From the NCBI GenBank assembly GCA_016839165.1, contig CP069300.1, positions 1,550,001 through 1,614,000 of the forward strand: a stretch of 64,000 nt of DNA. Direction: 5' to 3'. Shown here in pieces: positions 26,897 through 35,618 of this stretch (its first letter is position 1; every line of letters begins with the position of its first letter). Origin of the DNA: Bradyrhizobium sp. PSBB068 (lineage in GTDB: Bacteria > Pseudomonadota > Alphaproteobacteria > Rhizobiales > Xanthobacteraceae). The translations under genes were made by a program, and so were the position numbers. Under the pieces are notes generated by a model. That model was not told where the DNA came from and did not search any database. It saw only the letters and a program-made list of their open reading frames with translations.

Positions 26897-27885
26897 CACT
26901 GAACTCGAATACGCTGACGTCACATAAAGCAGATCATGAGCAATGCCAGGCAACGGCGATGGTTGGCTGCTCATAGAAGGCTCTATTGGTGCTTGTTCTA
27001 CAGCGGAGCTGTTGATCGCAATCAAACATGGCGCGCTGGAATTGCTCAACTGCAAGCCAGGGAAAGTAGCTACATCTTCCGCCTAAGTCCGGCCGCCTGC
27101 GTTATCCAGGTATGAGTAGCCGCTGTTAGGTCAAGCCGATCATATTCGTGTTATTCGCCGCTGCGGCGGCCATTTGCATAAGCGCGCGCGGCTATCGCCG
27201 CGGTGGGCTCTCGTTGACCAAGCCGCGCGGCGTCTCGGCCGGCCGGCTTCGATCCCTCGCGCAGGTAATCGAGAGTATAATGTGTCGCTCGCCGGAGGCT
27301 CTCGCTCGCGGGCCCGCCGTCATTGCATGGCGGCGTCGTTATCACTGTCCCGCGCTCGGGTGCCATTTTAGACCGGTCTCGCAACTGCAGTCGCCTCGGT
27401 GCCCGCGGTCATTGCATGCCCGCGTCGCTATCACTGCCCTCTCGTCGGCTGCTCTTTGATTTGGTCACTCTTGGCTTGATTACACTTCCTTTGCTTTGCC
27501 CAGCAATCTCACGCTTGAGAGCACCACACCATTGCTATCACCTAACCACCGCACCTTCGGTGCGGCGACGGCCGCTTTGCGTCTTTTTTCTTGAATGAAG
27601 ACATTGAAGGGGCGCTGCCCCTCGCGCGCGCCAGGGTAAAGCGCCGGCTTTCGCCGGCGCCGCCCCGAGCGGTCTCCCCGGTCTTCCGTGCTGCTTTCAC
27701 GTTGTCGACTTTCGATGATTTGGCACACGCTTGTGCAGACCCGCTTCTCACGAAGCGGCCCTTCGGGCGGGCGATCCCCCTCCGCTCGGGTCGCCCTGGC
27801 GCTCGCTACCCCCGGTCTCGCCGACGGGCAGGGGTGCAGGCGCGTGGTGCGCCTTGCACCCATGGAAGCAAAAGGAAGTTTGATC
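26897..27885. other. gene-poor stretch between integrase module and ParB-like gene
   Basis: Nearly 1 kb without a convincing gene. It holds a pair of imperfect 40-bp direct repeats (described separately), a 7-bp-stem hairpin GCGCCGGCTTTCGCCGGCGC (27641-27660), and an upstream leader rich in short inverted repeats running to the ParB-like start at 27886. The SD-like AAAGGAAG lies at 27871-27878. Such leaders before ParB-like genes occur on plasmids and integrative elements, and this one may include the promoter and a regulatory RNA. Confidence 0.45.
27312..27440. repeat. pair of imperfect 40-bp direct repeats
   Basis: The segment 27312-27351 (GCCCGCCGTCATTGCATGGC at its start) recurs at 27401-27440 with the same order and a few substitutions. 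The start-to-start spacing is 89 bp. Each copy is centred on the shared GTCATTGCATG core and ends near ATCACTG. The repeat lies in the gene-poor stretch of the element and could be a binding-site or replication iteron pair. No third copy was seen nearby. Confidence 0.65.
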
Positions 27886-30111
27886 ATGTCGGCCAAAACA
27901 TTTGGAATACCTTGTGGAACTGAGGTTCGCATTCCTCTCGGCAAGCTCAAGAAGTCGCCGAAGAATGCGCGCAAGACGCCGCACAGCGAGGCGGCAATCG
28001 AGGCGTTGGCGGCGAGCATCGCCCTCAAAGGCATCCTGCAGAATCTGGTTGTCGAGCCGGAGGCCGATGGCGAGGGGGCGGCGACGGGGTTCTTTTGCGT
28101 GACTATCGGCGAGGGTCGGCGGCTGGCCCAGCTGCTGCGGGTGAAGCGCAAGGAAATCAAGAAAAACGAACCGATCCGCTGCGTCATCGATACCGCGAAC
28201 GACCCCCACGAAATCAGCCTGGACGAGAACGTCACTCGGGAAAGCATGCACCCGGCCGATCAGTTTGAGGCTTTCAAGAAGCTTGCGGACGAGCGTGGTT
28301 TTGGTGTGGAGGAGATCGCGGCGCGCTTCGGCGTCACTGCGCATGCGGTGCGGCAACGCCTGCGGCTCGGCGCGGTTTCGTCCAAATTGGTGCAGCTCTA
28401 TCGCGGTGGCGATCTGACGCTTGAGCAACTGATGGCGTTTGCCGTCACCGATGATCATGCGCGGCAGGAAGCCCTCTATGAGCGCCTGCCCTTCGACCCG
28501 GATGCTGCCACCATCCGCCGTCTGCTCACCGAAACCCACGTGGCTGCCACCGATCGCCGGGCGCGCTTTGTCGGGCTCGAGGCTTATACGGAGGCGGGCG
28601 GCACCGTGCTGCGCGACCTCTTTACCGAGGATCGCGGCGGCTATCTGGAAGACGTCGCGCTGCTCGATCTGCTGGTCACGGCAAGGCTTGGCCGCGAGGC
28701 GGATCGGTTGCGGGCGACCGAGTGCTGGAAGTGGACGGAGCCCCATCTCGACTTTCCGCACGCCCACGGCATGCGTCGGACCTACCCGCATCCGGTCGAG
28801 CTGTCGGCGGAGGATCAGGCCGCGCTTGAGGCCGTTCAGAGCGAGTTCGACCGGCTGACCGAGCAGCATCAGACGGCCGAGGAATTGCCCGACGACGTCG
28901 ACGCGCGGTTCGGCGAGCTGGAGACCGAAATCGATCGGCTGGAGGCAAAGCGGCAGGCCTACGATCCCGCCGACGTCGCGCGCGGCGGCGCCTTCGTGGT
29001 CCTCAATCATGACGGCGCTATCAGTATCGAGCGCGGTTTTATCCGTCCCGAGGACGAGAAACCCCACGCTGCAACGGGGCATGAAGGCGATGCTCAGGCA
29101 GCGAAAGAGGAGGGCGAAGGAGGCGTCGAAGCTGCGCACGACGGTGAAGAAGAGGAAAGTGCCAGCGACAAGGAGGGCGAGGATCAACGGCTGTCTGACA
29201 TGCTCATTCGCGACCTCACCGCGCATCGCACCTTGGGGCTGCGCCTCAATCTGAGTGAGCAGCCGGAGGTCGCCATCGTGGCGGTGACCCATGCGCTGGC
29301 GGCCCAGATTTTCTATTTTGGGGCCAATGCTCATGTGGTCGGCATGCAACCGGTGAAGACGGATTTGGCTGTCCATGCGGCCGGAATCGAGGATACGGCG
29401 GCCGGTAAGGCATGGTCGGATCGGCATGCCAATTGGGCGAGGCAGATGCCCAAGGACCCCAGCGGGCTGTGGGAGTTCGTGGCCGAACTCGATCACGACA
29501 GCCGCATGTTCCTGTTCGCGCATTGCACGGCATTGACCGTCAACGCGGTCAGACTGCCGTTCGACCGGAGGCCGCGCGCCCTCGCGGCAGCCCGGCATTT
29601 GGCCGAGGCAGTTGCCCTCGACATGACCGGATATTGGCGGCCGACAGTCGGCAGCTATCTTGGCCGCGTCACCAAAGCTGGCATTCTGGAGGCCGTCCGT
29701 GATGGCGTCAGCGAGGAGGCCGCGGAGCGCTTGTCGGGCATGAAAACGACCGAGATGGCGGCCGCCCCCGAGCAGCTGCTGGCGGCAACCGGCTGGCTGC
29801 CGGTAGCCGGCGACACCTCGACCTCGGCTGCGATTTGCTTGCCGGTGTGGCGCTGCCGGCGCAAGGCCTCGATCGCCGTGCACGTGGCGAGAGGGGTTTG
29901 GCTTGGCGATGAAAGGGGCCTGGAGGAGCGATCTCGCAATCCCTCCACACCTTCTGCGCGGAAGCGCTTGACCCATTTGGCGACCGTCTTCGGCGTCGTG
30001 TTGAACAGCTCGGCTGCGCCAGCCTGGCTTAGGCCGCCTCCCACCACGCTTTGGACCATCGCCTCTCGACCTTTGGGCGTCAAAGGCGCATTTGAGCTGC
30101 TGCCGGTTTGA
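27886..30111 (+). CDS. ParB-like partition/DNA-binding protein, 3' end disrupted
   Basis: A large ParB-superfamily protein. The N-terminal ParB/CTPase domain has a GEGRRLAQLL motif (GERR-like) after VRIPLGKLKKSPKNARKTPHS. A helix-turn-helix follows (FGVEEIAARFGVTAHAVRQRL), then a long helical region. An acidic linker (EEGEGGVEAAHDGEEEE) precedes a C-terminal domain. The ATG at 27886 is used, with an SD-like AAAGGAAG upstream. Homology ends at about ATGWLPV (residue 640, near 29811), and the remaining frame to 30111 is antisense to an IS481-like fragment, so the true C-terminus is lost. Such proteins are typical of plasmids and integrative elements rather than chromosomes. Confidence 0.8.
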   Translation: MSAKTFGIPCGTEVRIPLGKLKKSPKNARKTPHSEAAIEALAASIALKGILQNLVVEPEADGEGAATGFFCVTIGEGRRLAQLLRVKRKEIKKNEPIRCVIDTANDPHEISLDENVTRESMHPADQFEAFKKLADERGFGVEEIAARFGVTAHAVRQRLRLGAVSSKLVQLYRGGDLTLEQLMAFAVTDDHARQEALYERLPFDPDAATIRRLLTETHVAATDRRARFVGLEAYTEAGGTVLRDLFTEDRGGYLEDVALLDLLVTARLGREADRLRATECWKWTEPHLDFPHAHGMRRTYPHPVELSAEDQAALEAVQSEFDRLTEQHQTAEELPDDVDARFGELETEIDRLEAKRQAYDPADVARGGAFVVLNHDGAISIERGFIRPEDEKPHAATGHEGDAQAAKEEGEGGVEAAHDGEEEESASDKEGEDQRLSDMLIRDLTAHRTLGLRLNLSEQPEVAIVAVTHALAAQIFYFGANAHVVGMQPVKTDLAVHAAGIEDTAAGKAWSDRHANWARQMPKDPSGLWEFVAELDHDSRMFLFAHCTALTVNAVRLPFDRRPRALAAARHLAEAVALDMTGYWRPTVGSYLGRVTKAGILEAVRDGVSEEAAERLSGMKTTEMAAAPEQLLAATGWLPVAGDTSTSAAICLPVWRCRRKASIAVHVARGVWLGDERGLEERSRNPSTPSARKRLTHLATVFGVVLNSSAAPAWLRPPPTTLWTIASRPLGVKGAFELLPV
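29813..30083 (-). pseudogene. IS481-like transposase, N-terminal fragment
   Basis: About 90 codons resemble the helix-turn-helix start of an IS481-family transposase: GGGLSQAGAAELFNTTPKTV, then EGLRDRSSRPLSSPSQTP and KQIAAEVEVSPAT. The frame then runs into the ParB-like gene and loses homology. The integrase-type catalytic domain is missing, so it cannot be active. The end near 30100 lies against the IS3 element, and the inner end is the ParB junction. Confidence 0.7.
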
Positions 30112-30122
30112 TGGACACCGGG

Positions 30123-30989
30123 TTAAGCTAATCCCACCCTGCGCTCGAACTCAACTGGGCTGAGATAACCGATGGTCGAGTGCCTGCGGGTCGTGTTGTA
30201 GAATCTTTCGATGTAGTCGAACACATCGGCTCGTGCCTCATCTCTGGTCCTGTAGATCTTGTTGGCGGTCCGTTCGGTCTTGAGCGATGAGAAGAAGCTC
30301 TCCATCGCCGCATTGTCCCAGACATTGCCGGAACGGCTCATGCTGCAGACCATGCCGTGGTCGGCCATCAGGCTCTGGAACTGCTCGCTGGTGTACTGGC
30401 TGCCCTGGTCGGAGTGATGCAACAGCGCATCCGGCTTGCCGCGTCGCCAGACGGCCATCAGCAGTGCGTCGGTTACGAGCTGCGCCGTCATCGCGGCGCT
30501 CATCGACCAGCCCACCACCCGACGTGAGAACAAATCAATCACCGCCGCGACATAGAGCCAGCCCTCGACGGTCCATAGGTAGGTGAAGTCGGCGATCCAC
30601 TTCTGGTTCGGACGCTCGGCGACAAACTGCCGGTCCAGCAGGTTGGCCGGTACGGTGTCGAGCTGTCGATCGCCGCCATCCTTCGGCAAGCGCCGCCGCC
30701 GCGGCCGCGCCCGCAAGCCCTGCAGGCGCATCAGCCGCTCGATCCGGTGCAGGCCGCAATCCACCCCATCGGCGAGCAGATCGCGCCAGACCCGGCGAGC
30801 GCCATAGGTGCGGTCGCTGGCGGTGAAGCTGGTCTTGACCTTGCCGCCCAGCTCCTCGTCGCTGCGGGACCTGGCGCTGGGAGAACGGTTCATCCAGGCA
30901 TGGAAGCCCGACCGCGATACCCCCAGCACATCGCATAGCCATGCCACCGGCCAGATCGTCCGGTGCTTCGCGATAAAGACGAACTTCAT
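30123..30989 (-). CDS. IS3-family transposase OrfB (DDE integrase domain)
   Basis: A 288-residue transposase catalytic subunit. It has an N-terminal HTH_21-like region and an rve domain with the DDE triad: D in IADFTYLWTVEGWLYVAAVID, D in LLHHSDQGSQYTS, and E in NAAMESFFSSLKTE. The C-terminal FYNTTRRHSTIGYLSPVEFE motif is typical. It is produced alone or, after -1 frameshifting, as an OrfAB fusion. It overlaps OrfA by 4 bp and has no internal defect. Confidence 0.93.
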   Translation of the reverse strand: MKFVFIAKHRTIWPVAWLCDVLGVSRSGFHAWMNRSPSARSRSDEELGGKVKTSFTASDRTYGARRVWRDLLADGVDCGLHRIERLMRLQGLRARPRRRRLPKDGGDRQLDTVPANLLDRQFVAERPNQKWIADFTYLWTVEGWLYVAAVIDLFSRRVVGWSMSAAMTAQLVTDALLMAVWRRGKPDALLHHSDQGSQYTSEQFQSLMADHGMVCSMSRSGNVWDNAAMESFFSSLKTERTANKIYRTRDEARADVFDYIERFYNTTRRHSTIGYLSPVEFERRVGLA

Positions 30990-31276
30990 GTCGCTTCCTT
31001 CGCGAAGTAGGCTGCGGCCTTTTTTAGGATGTCCCGCTCGGCCTTCAGCCTGGCGACCTCACGGCGCAGCCGCTCGATCTCCTGCTGCTCGGGCTTCATC
31101 TGGCCTTGGCCGGGAAAGGCCTGCACAGGGTCGGAGCTGAACTCTTTCACCCATTTGCGCAGAACGTTCTCATGAACATCCAGGTCGCGCCCGGCCTGCG
31201 CCACCGACACCCCACGCTCCCTGACCAGCTTGACCGCCTCGATCTTGAACTCGCGACTGAACTTCCGTCTCTTCAT
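30986..31276 (-). CDS. IS3-family transposase OrfA
   Basis: A 96-residue DNA-binding protein of the IS3 OrfA type: an HTH_8-like part (KFSREFKIEAVKLVRERGVS then AGRDLDVHENVLRKWVKEF) and a leucine-zipper-like C-terminus (IERLRREVARLKAERDILKKAAAYF). It recognises the insertion sequence ends. The A-AAA-AAG slippery heptamer lies within DILKKAA, letting ribosomes shift -1 into OrfB. Confidence 0.92.
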   Translation of the reverse strand: MKRRKFSREFKIEAVKLVRERGVSVAQAGRDLDVHENVLRKWVKEFSSDPVQAFPGQGQMKPEQQEIERLRREVARLKAERDILKKAAAYFAKEAT

Positions 31277-31337
31277 CGCCCACCTCCGCCTTCATGAAAC
31301 ACCCAATCTTGGTGTCCATCAAACCGGCAGCAGCTCA

Positions 31338-31750
31338 GTTGGCTAAAGCTCTCGGCGTAGGGGTTGGCGAACTATTGAAGCGATAGCGGTGACTGAATGC
31401 TCCGTTCGGGACGGTTGACATTTTGCGAGTACGGACACGAGGGTCACCATCCTGAACTTTCCATCGAGCAGCGGCCAATTTCAAGACGAGGCCGTATCTG
31501 GTCTCAATTGGCGGGGTGGCCCACTCGCTAAGAGAGCGACTTAGCGCAATTTGCGCTCGGGTCTCATTCGTCTCGATGGAGAACTAAAAGCTCACCACAA
31601 GCCTTTAAAGGCGATCGGTGAGCTATGCGGCGGCAGAGCGAATGAGCCGCCCTACGCACCGCTTTCCCTCGGATGGGCACGGGACAGCCGCGGGACGATC
31701 GAGAGCTAAGTCAACCCGAACGCCCACTGCCCGGTCTGCGGATGTCCGGT
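31338..31750. other. 413-bp region right of the IS3 element
   Basis: No confident gene. Just right of the inverted repeat, 15 sense codons in one frame (ending at the TAG at 31384-31386) read LAKALGVGVGELLKR, like the tail of an XRE-type regulator, but this is too short to call. The rest is low-complexity in all frames. Confidence 0.35.
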
Positions 31751-32431
31751 CTACTTCTGCCACAGTCCGCGCCTTCGACGACTTGATCTGGCCGTGGCCG
31801 AAACACCCCAGCACCCACAGCGCGCCGATGGCGAGGTCATTCCGCTATCTGGCGCGCAGACGTCTTGTGCCGCCAGAAGCGCCGAGCAGAACAACCCGAT
31901 AACGGCGATCAGTGCTGCCGCGCTCATTCCGTTCAGGGCGACGAGGCTTGAATAGTCAGACGTCAACATCAACGGTCGACCTAGATGGGCATCGATGAAG
32001 AGATAGGTGATGAAGGGTAATGCCGCGACGATCGCAGCCTTCAGGCGTTCGTCCGGCCGAAACAAGATCGTGCCAAGCAGCGCGCAGGGGATCAGGAATA
32101 GCTCGACTCCCGACGCAGCACCGAACAGCTTGACGCAGAACGCGGTGTTTGCCACTCCGACTAGCGGAAGCAGCACGCGACCTGCCAGCGAATGCCGCTT
32201 AGCCAGCGCAGGCACGGCGAGGAAGACCGGTGTCGTCAACAGGGTCAGCCATGCCGGCCAGGCCGCCGGCCCAACGATCGCGTGCATATAGAGCGGATAG
32301 AAAGGCTGGTTGAAAGCCACCATAAGCGCAGTCTTGCCGGCCAGTGAGCAGCGCGGTTCCGGGTGATCCGAATAACTGCCAAGCCGAGTCGCAATGTTTT
32401 TAATCATGCCACAAACACCGAAATTTTTCAT
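31751..32431 (-). CDS. multi-pass membrane protein of unknown function
   Basis: About 226 residues with five or six hydrophobic helices, for example AGKTALMVAFNQPFYPLYMHAIVG, WPAWLTLLTTPVFLAVPAL, LLPLVGVANTAFCVKLFG and AALIAVIGLFCSALLA. A cytosolic-looking N-terminus contains GSYSDHPEPRCS. I do not recognise the family. The start is uncertain: ATG codons at 32431 and 32407 are candidates. The last 35 residues are arginine-rich and unlike the rest, so the natural C-terminus may have been replaced at the element boundary. Confidence 0.55.
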   Translation of the reverse strand: MKNFGVCGMIKNIATRLGSYSDHPEPRCSLAGKTALMVAFNQPFYPLYMHAIVGPAAWPAWLTLLTTPVFLAVPALAKRHSLAGRVLLPLVGVANTAFCVKLFGAASGVELFLIPCALLGTILFRPDERLKAAIVAALPFITYLFIDAHLGRPLMLTSDYSSLVALNGMSAAALIAVIGLFCSALLAAQDVCAPDSGMTSPSARCGCWGVSATARSSRRRRGLWQK

Positions 32432-32756
32432 AACCGCGCGCAAAACGTCGCAATCATTTCCGTAACGACTGCGTGCTGGAAGCGGATCACCAGCTTCGAA
32501 GCGGACGACTGGCGTTGACCGCGGAGCATTTGATGCCAATCTTCATATTTGCGCGATATTTTGAGAGAGATTAATCTCGGAAAGGTGTAATCTAGAGAAA
32601 ATGAAAGTCCAAGTGCCCGGCGGATAACTGTGATTCAGCTCATCGCTCCGCCGATCAAACCAGCGATGCACATCTGACAGGATTTTCGCCCGAACATATT
32701 CAAATTCGGCAAGTTGGCTGGATGAACTGGGTTACGTGCTGAAGTATAGTGCGCGC

Positions 32757-33617
32757 ATGAAAGTCTTGGTGTTCGGCCTTGGTTACTCAGCTTTGCATAT
32801 CTCGTATGCTCTACAGCGTGCGGGGTGCGAGGTCACCGCAACGGTGCGTTCGCGCGCGAAGGCCATTGGTTTGATTCAGGCGCGCATTGCGGCGCGAGTT
32901 TTTTCATCTGACCATATCGATGAGCAGATCGCTGAGGATGTCAGATCGAGCGACGCTGTTTTGGTCTCGGTACCGCCCGGAGAGTGTGGTGATCCGGTGC
33001 TCGAATCCTTTTCGGGCTATATCGCCGAAGCGTCGAAATTGCGTTGGGTTGGCTATCTTTCCACGGTCGCCGTATACGGTGACCAAGCCGGCGGTTGGGT
33101 CGATGAGCGGACGGCGACCGAGCCTGGAAAAGGCCGCTCGCGACTCAGAGTTCATGCCGAGAAGGATTGGCTTGCCTTGGGCTCTCACGTTTTCCGGCTT
33201 GCCGGTATATACGGTCCGGGCCGAAACCAGCTGGCGCAACTAGCGGCGGGAACGGCGCGGCGGATCATCAAGCCTGGCCAAGTATTCAACCGTATTCACG
33301 TGGCGGACATTGTCGCCGTGATCGAAGCATCGCTGGCGAAGCCGCGGCCGGGCGGAATCTACAACGTCTGCGACAACGAGCCGGCCCCTCCGCAGGATGT
33401 CGTGGAGTACGCGTCCAAACTTTGTGGATTGGATCCTCCGCCCGGTATTCCCTTCGAGAAGGCCGATCTCTCGCCGATGGCGCGCAGCTTTTATAATGAA
33501 AACCGTCGTGTGAGGAATGCTCTTATTCGAGAAGAACTTGGCGTGAACCTCAACTATCCAACCTATCGCGAGGGACTTGCGGCGTTGCGGGCGTCCGGAG
33601 AAGGACCAGGTCAGTAG
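32757..33617 (+). CDS. NAD(P)-binding SDR/epimerase-like protein
   Basis: A 286-residue Rossmann-fold protein resembling YeeZ-type SDR enzymes. The nucleotide-binding loop is VLVFGLGYSALHISYALQRAG, then VGYLSTVAVYGDQAGGWVDE as the catalytic-serine region and FRLAGIYGPGRNQLAQL as the family GIYGPGR motif. The DIVAVIEASLAKPRPGGIYNVCDNEPAP segment is also typical. Its substrate is unknown. The ATG at 32757 is preferred over an upstream frame start because the Rossmann loop follows directly. It lies between the membrane protein gene and the photolyase, and its relation to them is unclear. Confidence 0.82.
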   Translation: MKVLVFGLGYSALHISYALQRAGCEVTATVRSRAKAIGLIQARIAARVFSSDHIDEQIAEDVRSSDAVLVSVPPGECGDPVLESFSGYIAEASKLRWVGYLSTVAVYGDQAGGWVDERTATEPGKGRSRLRVHAEKDWLALGSHVFRLAGIYGPGRNQLAQLAAGTARRIIKPGQVFNRIHVADIVAVIEASLAKPRPGGIYNVCDNEPAPPQDVVEYASKLCGLDPPPGIPFEKADLSPMARSFYNENRRVRNALIREELGVNLNYPTYREGLAALRASGEGPGQ

Positions 33618-34082
33618 CTTCTTACTCTCAAGTTTTTCCGCCGTGTTGTGTCGCCTACCGGCGCATACCTGATCCGTAAGGAAAATGATCGGTAACGTGC
33701 ACGATCCGACCTGTTGGTTGCCTCGGCCTGGCGATCAGTCGGCTTTGCCATGGGCGTCTCTATGGCGCGATGGGATTTGGTCGAATCGTCATCGCGCTTC
33801 AGCCCTTTGTTTGAGCATGATCTTTCGGAAAACCGCTTCGCGCTTTTCCGGATCATGCTTTAGGTTCTCCGCGTGAATTGGAGCTGCCGCCCGATGTTGG
33901 CCATAGCTTACCGGCCGAGAAGCGCGTTGGTCATTATCGTCGAATGCTGGCGATCATCCTGGCTTTCATGACGCACCAATGGTCTCGTGATCGATTCTCG
34001 GTGATATTGTTCGAGCCCCACACACTGTGGGTATCTTTCGCCTCTGCTTTGAATGCCGGTCTCGTCTTACTGAACCCATGAA
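33618..34082. other. intergenic region between SDR and photolyase genes
   Basis: The convergent gap contains a hairpin repeat (next entry) and, at 33878-34081 on the plus strand, a possible 67-codon frame starting MELPPDVGHSLPAEKRVGHY. Its only notable feature is a hydrophobic patch, and it is not supported as a gene. Nothing else is recognised. Confidence 0.4.
33813..33859. repeat. REP-like extragenic palindrome
   Basis: The stretch reads GAGCATGATCTTTCGGAAAA on the left, and TTTTCCGGATCATGCT on the right is its near-perfect complement around a short loop (CCGCTTCGCGC). The form matches the short hairpin repeats often scattered between genes in Rhizobiales. Here it lies between convergent genes, where it could help stop transcription or protect mRNA ends. 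Confidence 0.65.
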
Positions 34083-35618
34083 TTACGGCGGTTTCGCCTC
34101 AATCTCGTCCGCGCGGCTTCTAATAGCCCTCAATTCGCTGCGATCCCTGCGATCAAGGTTTCGATAATGATTTGTCATTCGACCGTTGGAAACGAGCCGT
34201 TTGCGGTGCTTGGCAAGGAAATTCCAATAGAGGGTGGTGAATGGGCAGGCATCGTCCCCAACCGACTTCTTCGGATCGAACCGACAGTTTTTGCAATGAT
34301 CGCTCATTCGGTTGATATAGTTGCCTGATGCGGCGTAAGGTTTTGTCCCCATTACGCCTCCGTCGCCGTATTGGCTCATTCCGAGCGTATTAGGTAGGGA
34401 TACCCAGTCGATCGCATCCCAAAACATCGACATGTGCCAACGATGTACTTCGTATGGTGCGACGCCAAGCAGCAGCGCAAAAAGCCCCAACACCATGAGT
34501 CGTTCGATGTGATGGGCATAGGCATGATCGATGGTGTGCGCGATCGCGTCAGCGAGACATCTCATCTCGGTGTCGCCGGTCCAATAAAACCGCGGCATGC
34601 GAAGATGTGCATTCAATTCGTTCTCGTCGGCATAATGAGGCATGCGTTGCCAATAGATGCCTCGTACGTATTCTCTCCACCCAAGAATCTGACGGACGAA
34701 GCCCTCGATCGCATTGAGAGGAGCGTCCTTGCTCTTGAGCGCAGCTCCTATGACCTCGGCCGGCGTCAGAAGATGCAGATTCAAGGGGCCAGAAAGGCGT
34801 GAATGATAGAGAAATGGTTCGCCGTTTCTCATCGCATCCTGATAGGTCCCGAAGAGAGGAAGCCTTTCGGAAACGAAGTCGTCGAGTTGCTTGAGTGCTT
34901 GGGCGCGCGACACCGGGAGGTCGATCGTTTCGAGTCTACCTGGGCTGCCCACAAAGCGCTTTAAAACGAGATCGCGAACGTCTCTGCTGATGGGATCCAT
35001 CCTGCAGGGTCTCACCGGAGGAATAACGGGCGGGTTTCTACCAAACGGCTTTCTGTTCTGCTCGTCGAAGTTCCAGGCCGATCCAATTGGCTTGCCGGTA
35101 GTCTGGTCCATCAATAGTCCGGTTTTCCTCCGCATATGGCGGTAGAAGGTCTCCAGGATATGTCCAGGATTGTCGCGCGTGAAGGCTGTGAAATCTTCCT
35201 GTGAGCTGAAGAAATGCCGGTCGCGTCGGAACTCAGGCGGTTGCGGAAGTCGCTTGAGCTTCTCGGCGATACGCCAGTCGCCCGGCTCCAAGACGATCGT
35301 ACGCTCGGGGCTAAGCGACTGTTGGGCTCGGACGATTTCGGTTTCGAACGTTCCCGTGTTCGAGGGATCGTCGATGGCAATATAGCGAACGCGCCGCCGC
35401 CGTGCGATCATTTCCTCCCGAAAATGGCGCATCGAGGCAAAAAAGTAAGCTATACGAAGCTTATGCTGTGTTATGTAGGTCGCTTCCTCGTTTACCTCCA
35501 TCTGCATAACTACGTCGAGATCGTGGTCGAACCCATCGAACGCGGCTGAATCCGCGTCAAGCTGGTCGCCGAGTACGAGGACGAGATTTCTGACCTTGAG
35601 CTGCGTTGACTGAACCAT
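34083..35618 (-). CDS. phrB: FeS-type prokaryotic (6-4) photolyase, PhrB-like
   Basis: A 511-residue cryptochrome/photolyase-related protein. It starts with a DPRP-type N-terminal domain (NLVLVLGDQLDADSAAF) and has the FAD-binding helical domain. Cys354, Cys442, Cys445 and Cys458 match the four cluster ligands of Agrobacterium PhrB (350, 438, 441, 454), each shifted by four, and His369-His370 match its catalytic His365-His366. It should bind FAD, a lumazine antenna and a [4Fe-4S] cluster and repair (6-4) photoproducts in light. The ATG directly follows the sigma-factor stop (TAG/ATG, no gap), so the two are one operon. Confidence 0.9.
   Translation of the reverse strand: MVQSTQLKVRNLVLVLGDQLDADSAAFDGFDHDLDVVMQMEVNEEATYITQHKLRIAYFFASMRHFREEMIARRRRVRYIAIDDPSNTGTFETEIVRAQQSLSPERTIVLEPGDWRIAEKLKRLPQPPEFRRDRHFFSSQEDFTAFTRDNPGHILETFYRHMRRKTGLLMDQTTGKPIGSAWNFDEQNRKPFGRNPPVIPPVRPCRMDPISRDVRDLVLKRFVGSPGRLETIDLPVSRAQALKQLDDFVSERLPLFGTYQDAMRNGEPFLYHSRLSGPLNLHLLTPAEVIGAALKSKDAPLNAIEGFVRQILGWREYVRGIYWQRMPHYADENELNAHLRMPRFYWTGDTEMRCLADAIAHTIDHAYAHHIERLMVLGLFALLLGVAPYEVHRWHMSMFWDAIDWVSLPNTLGMSQYGDGGVMGTKPYAASGNYINRMSDHCKNCRFDPKKSVGDDACPFTTLYWNFLAKHRKRLVSNGRMTNHYRNLDRRDRSELRAIRSRADEIEAKPP

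Larger units (their letters stand above)
30112..31318 (-). mobile_element. IS3-family insertion sequence, complete
   Basis: About 1.2 kb ending in TGGACACC inverted repeats, with two overlapping minus-strand frames of IS3 type (OrfA 30986-31276, OrfB 30123-30989). The overlap has an ATGA, and upstream there is an A-AAA-AAG slippery heptamer at 31019-31025 in the OrfA frame. The -1 frame stays open into OrfB, as expected for programmed OrfAB fusion. Both frames are intact, so it may still be active. Confidence 0.85.
30093..31337. repeat. 27-bp perfect inverted repeats bracketing the IS3 element
   Basis: The 27 bases at 30093-30119 are the exact reverse complement of 31311-31337. Only the 8 innermost bases (TGGACACC) belong to the usual IS3 ends; the outer part reads TGAGCTGCTGCCGGTTTGA on the left. 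Either the outer 18-19 bp is the IR of another element such as the IS481-like remnant, nesting the IS3 copy, or the IS has longer ends than expected. No simple target duplication is seen at the IS3 boundaries. Confidence 0.75.

Noticed and set aside
27248..27258. TTCGATCCCTC copy as a possible second att site
   Set aside because: Only 11 bases match the tRNA T-arm and neighbouring bases differ; chance in a GC-rich region is likely.
31339..31386. LAKALGVGVGELLKR as an XRE-regulator remnant
   Set aside because: Only 15 sense codons, too short to support a gene; noted in the region entry only.
33878..34081. 67-codon plus-strand frame before the photolyase
   Set aside because: No ribosome site, conserved motif or helix pattern; probably not coding.
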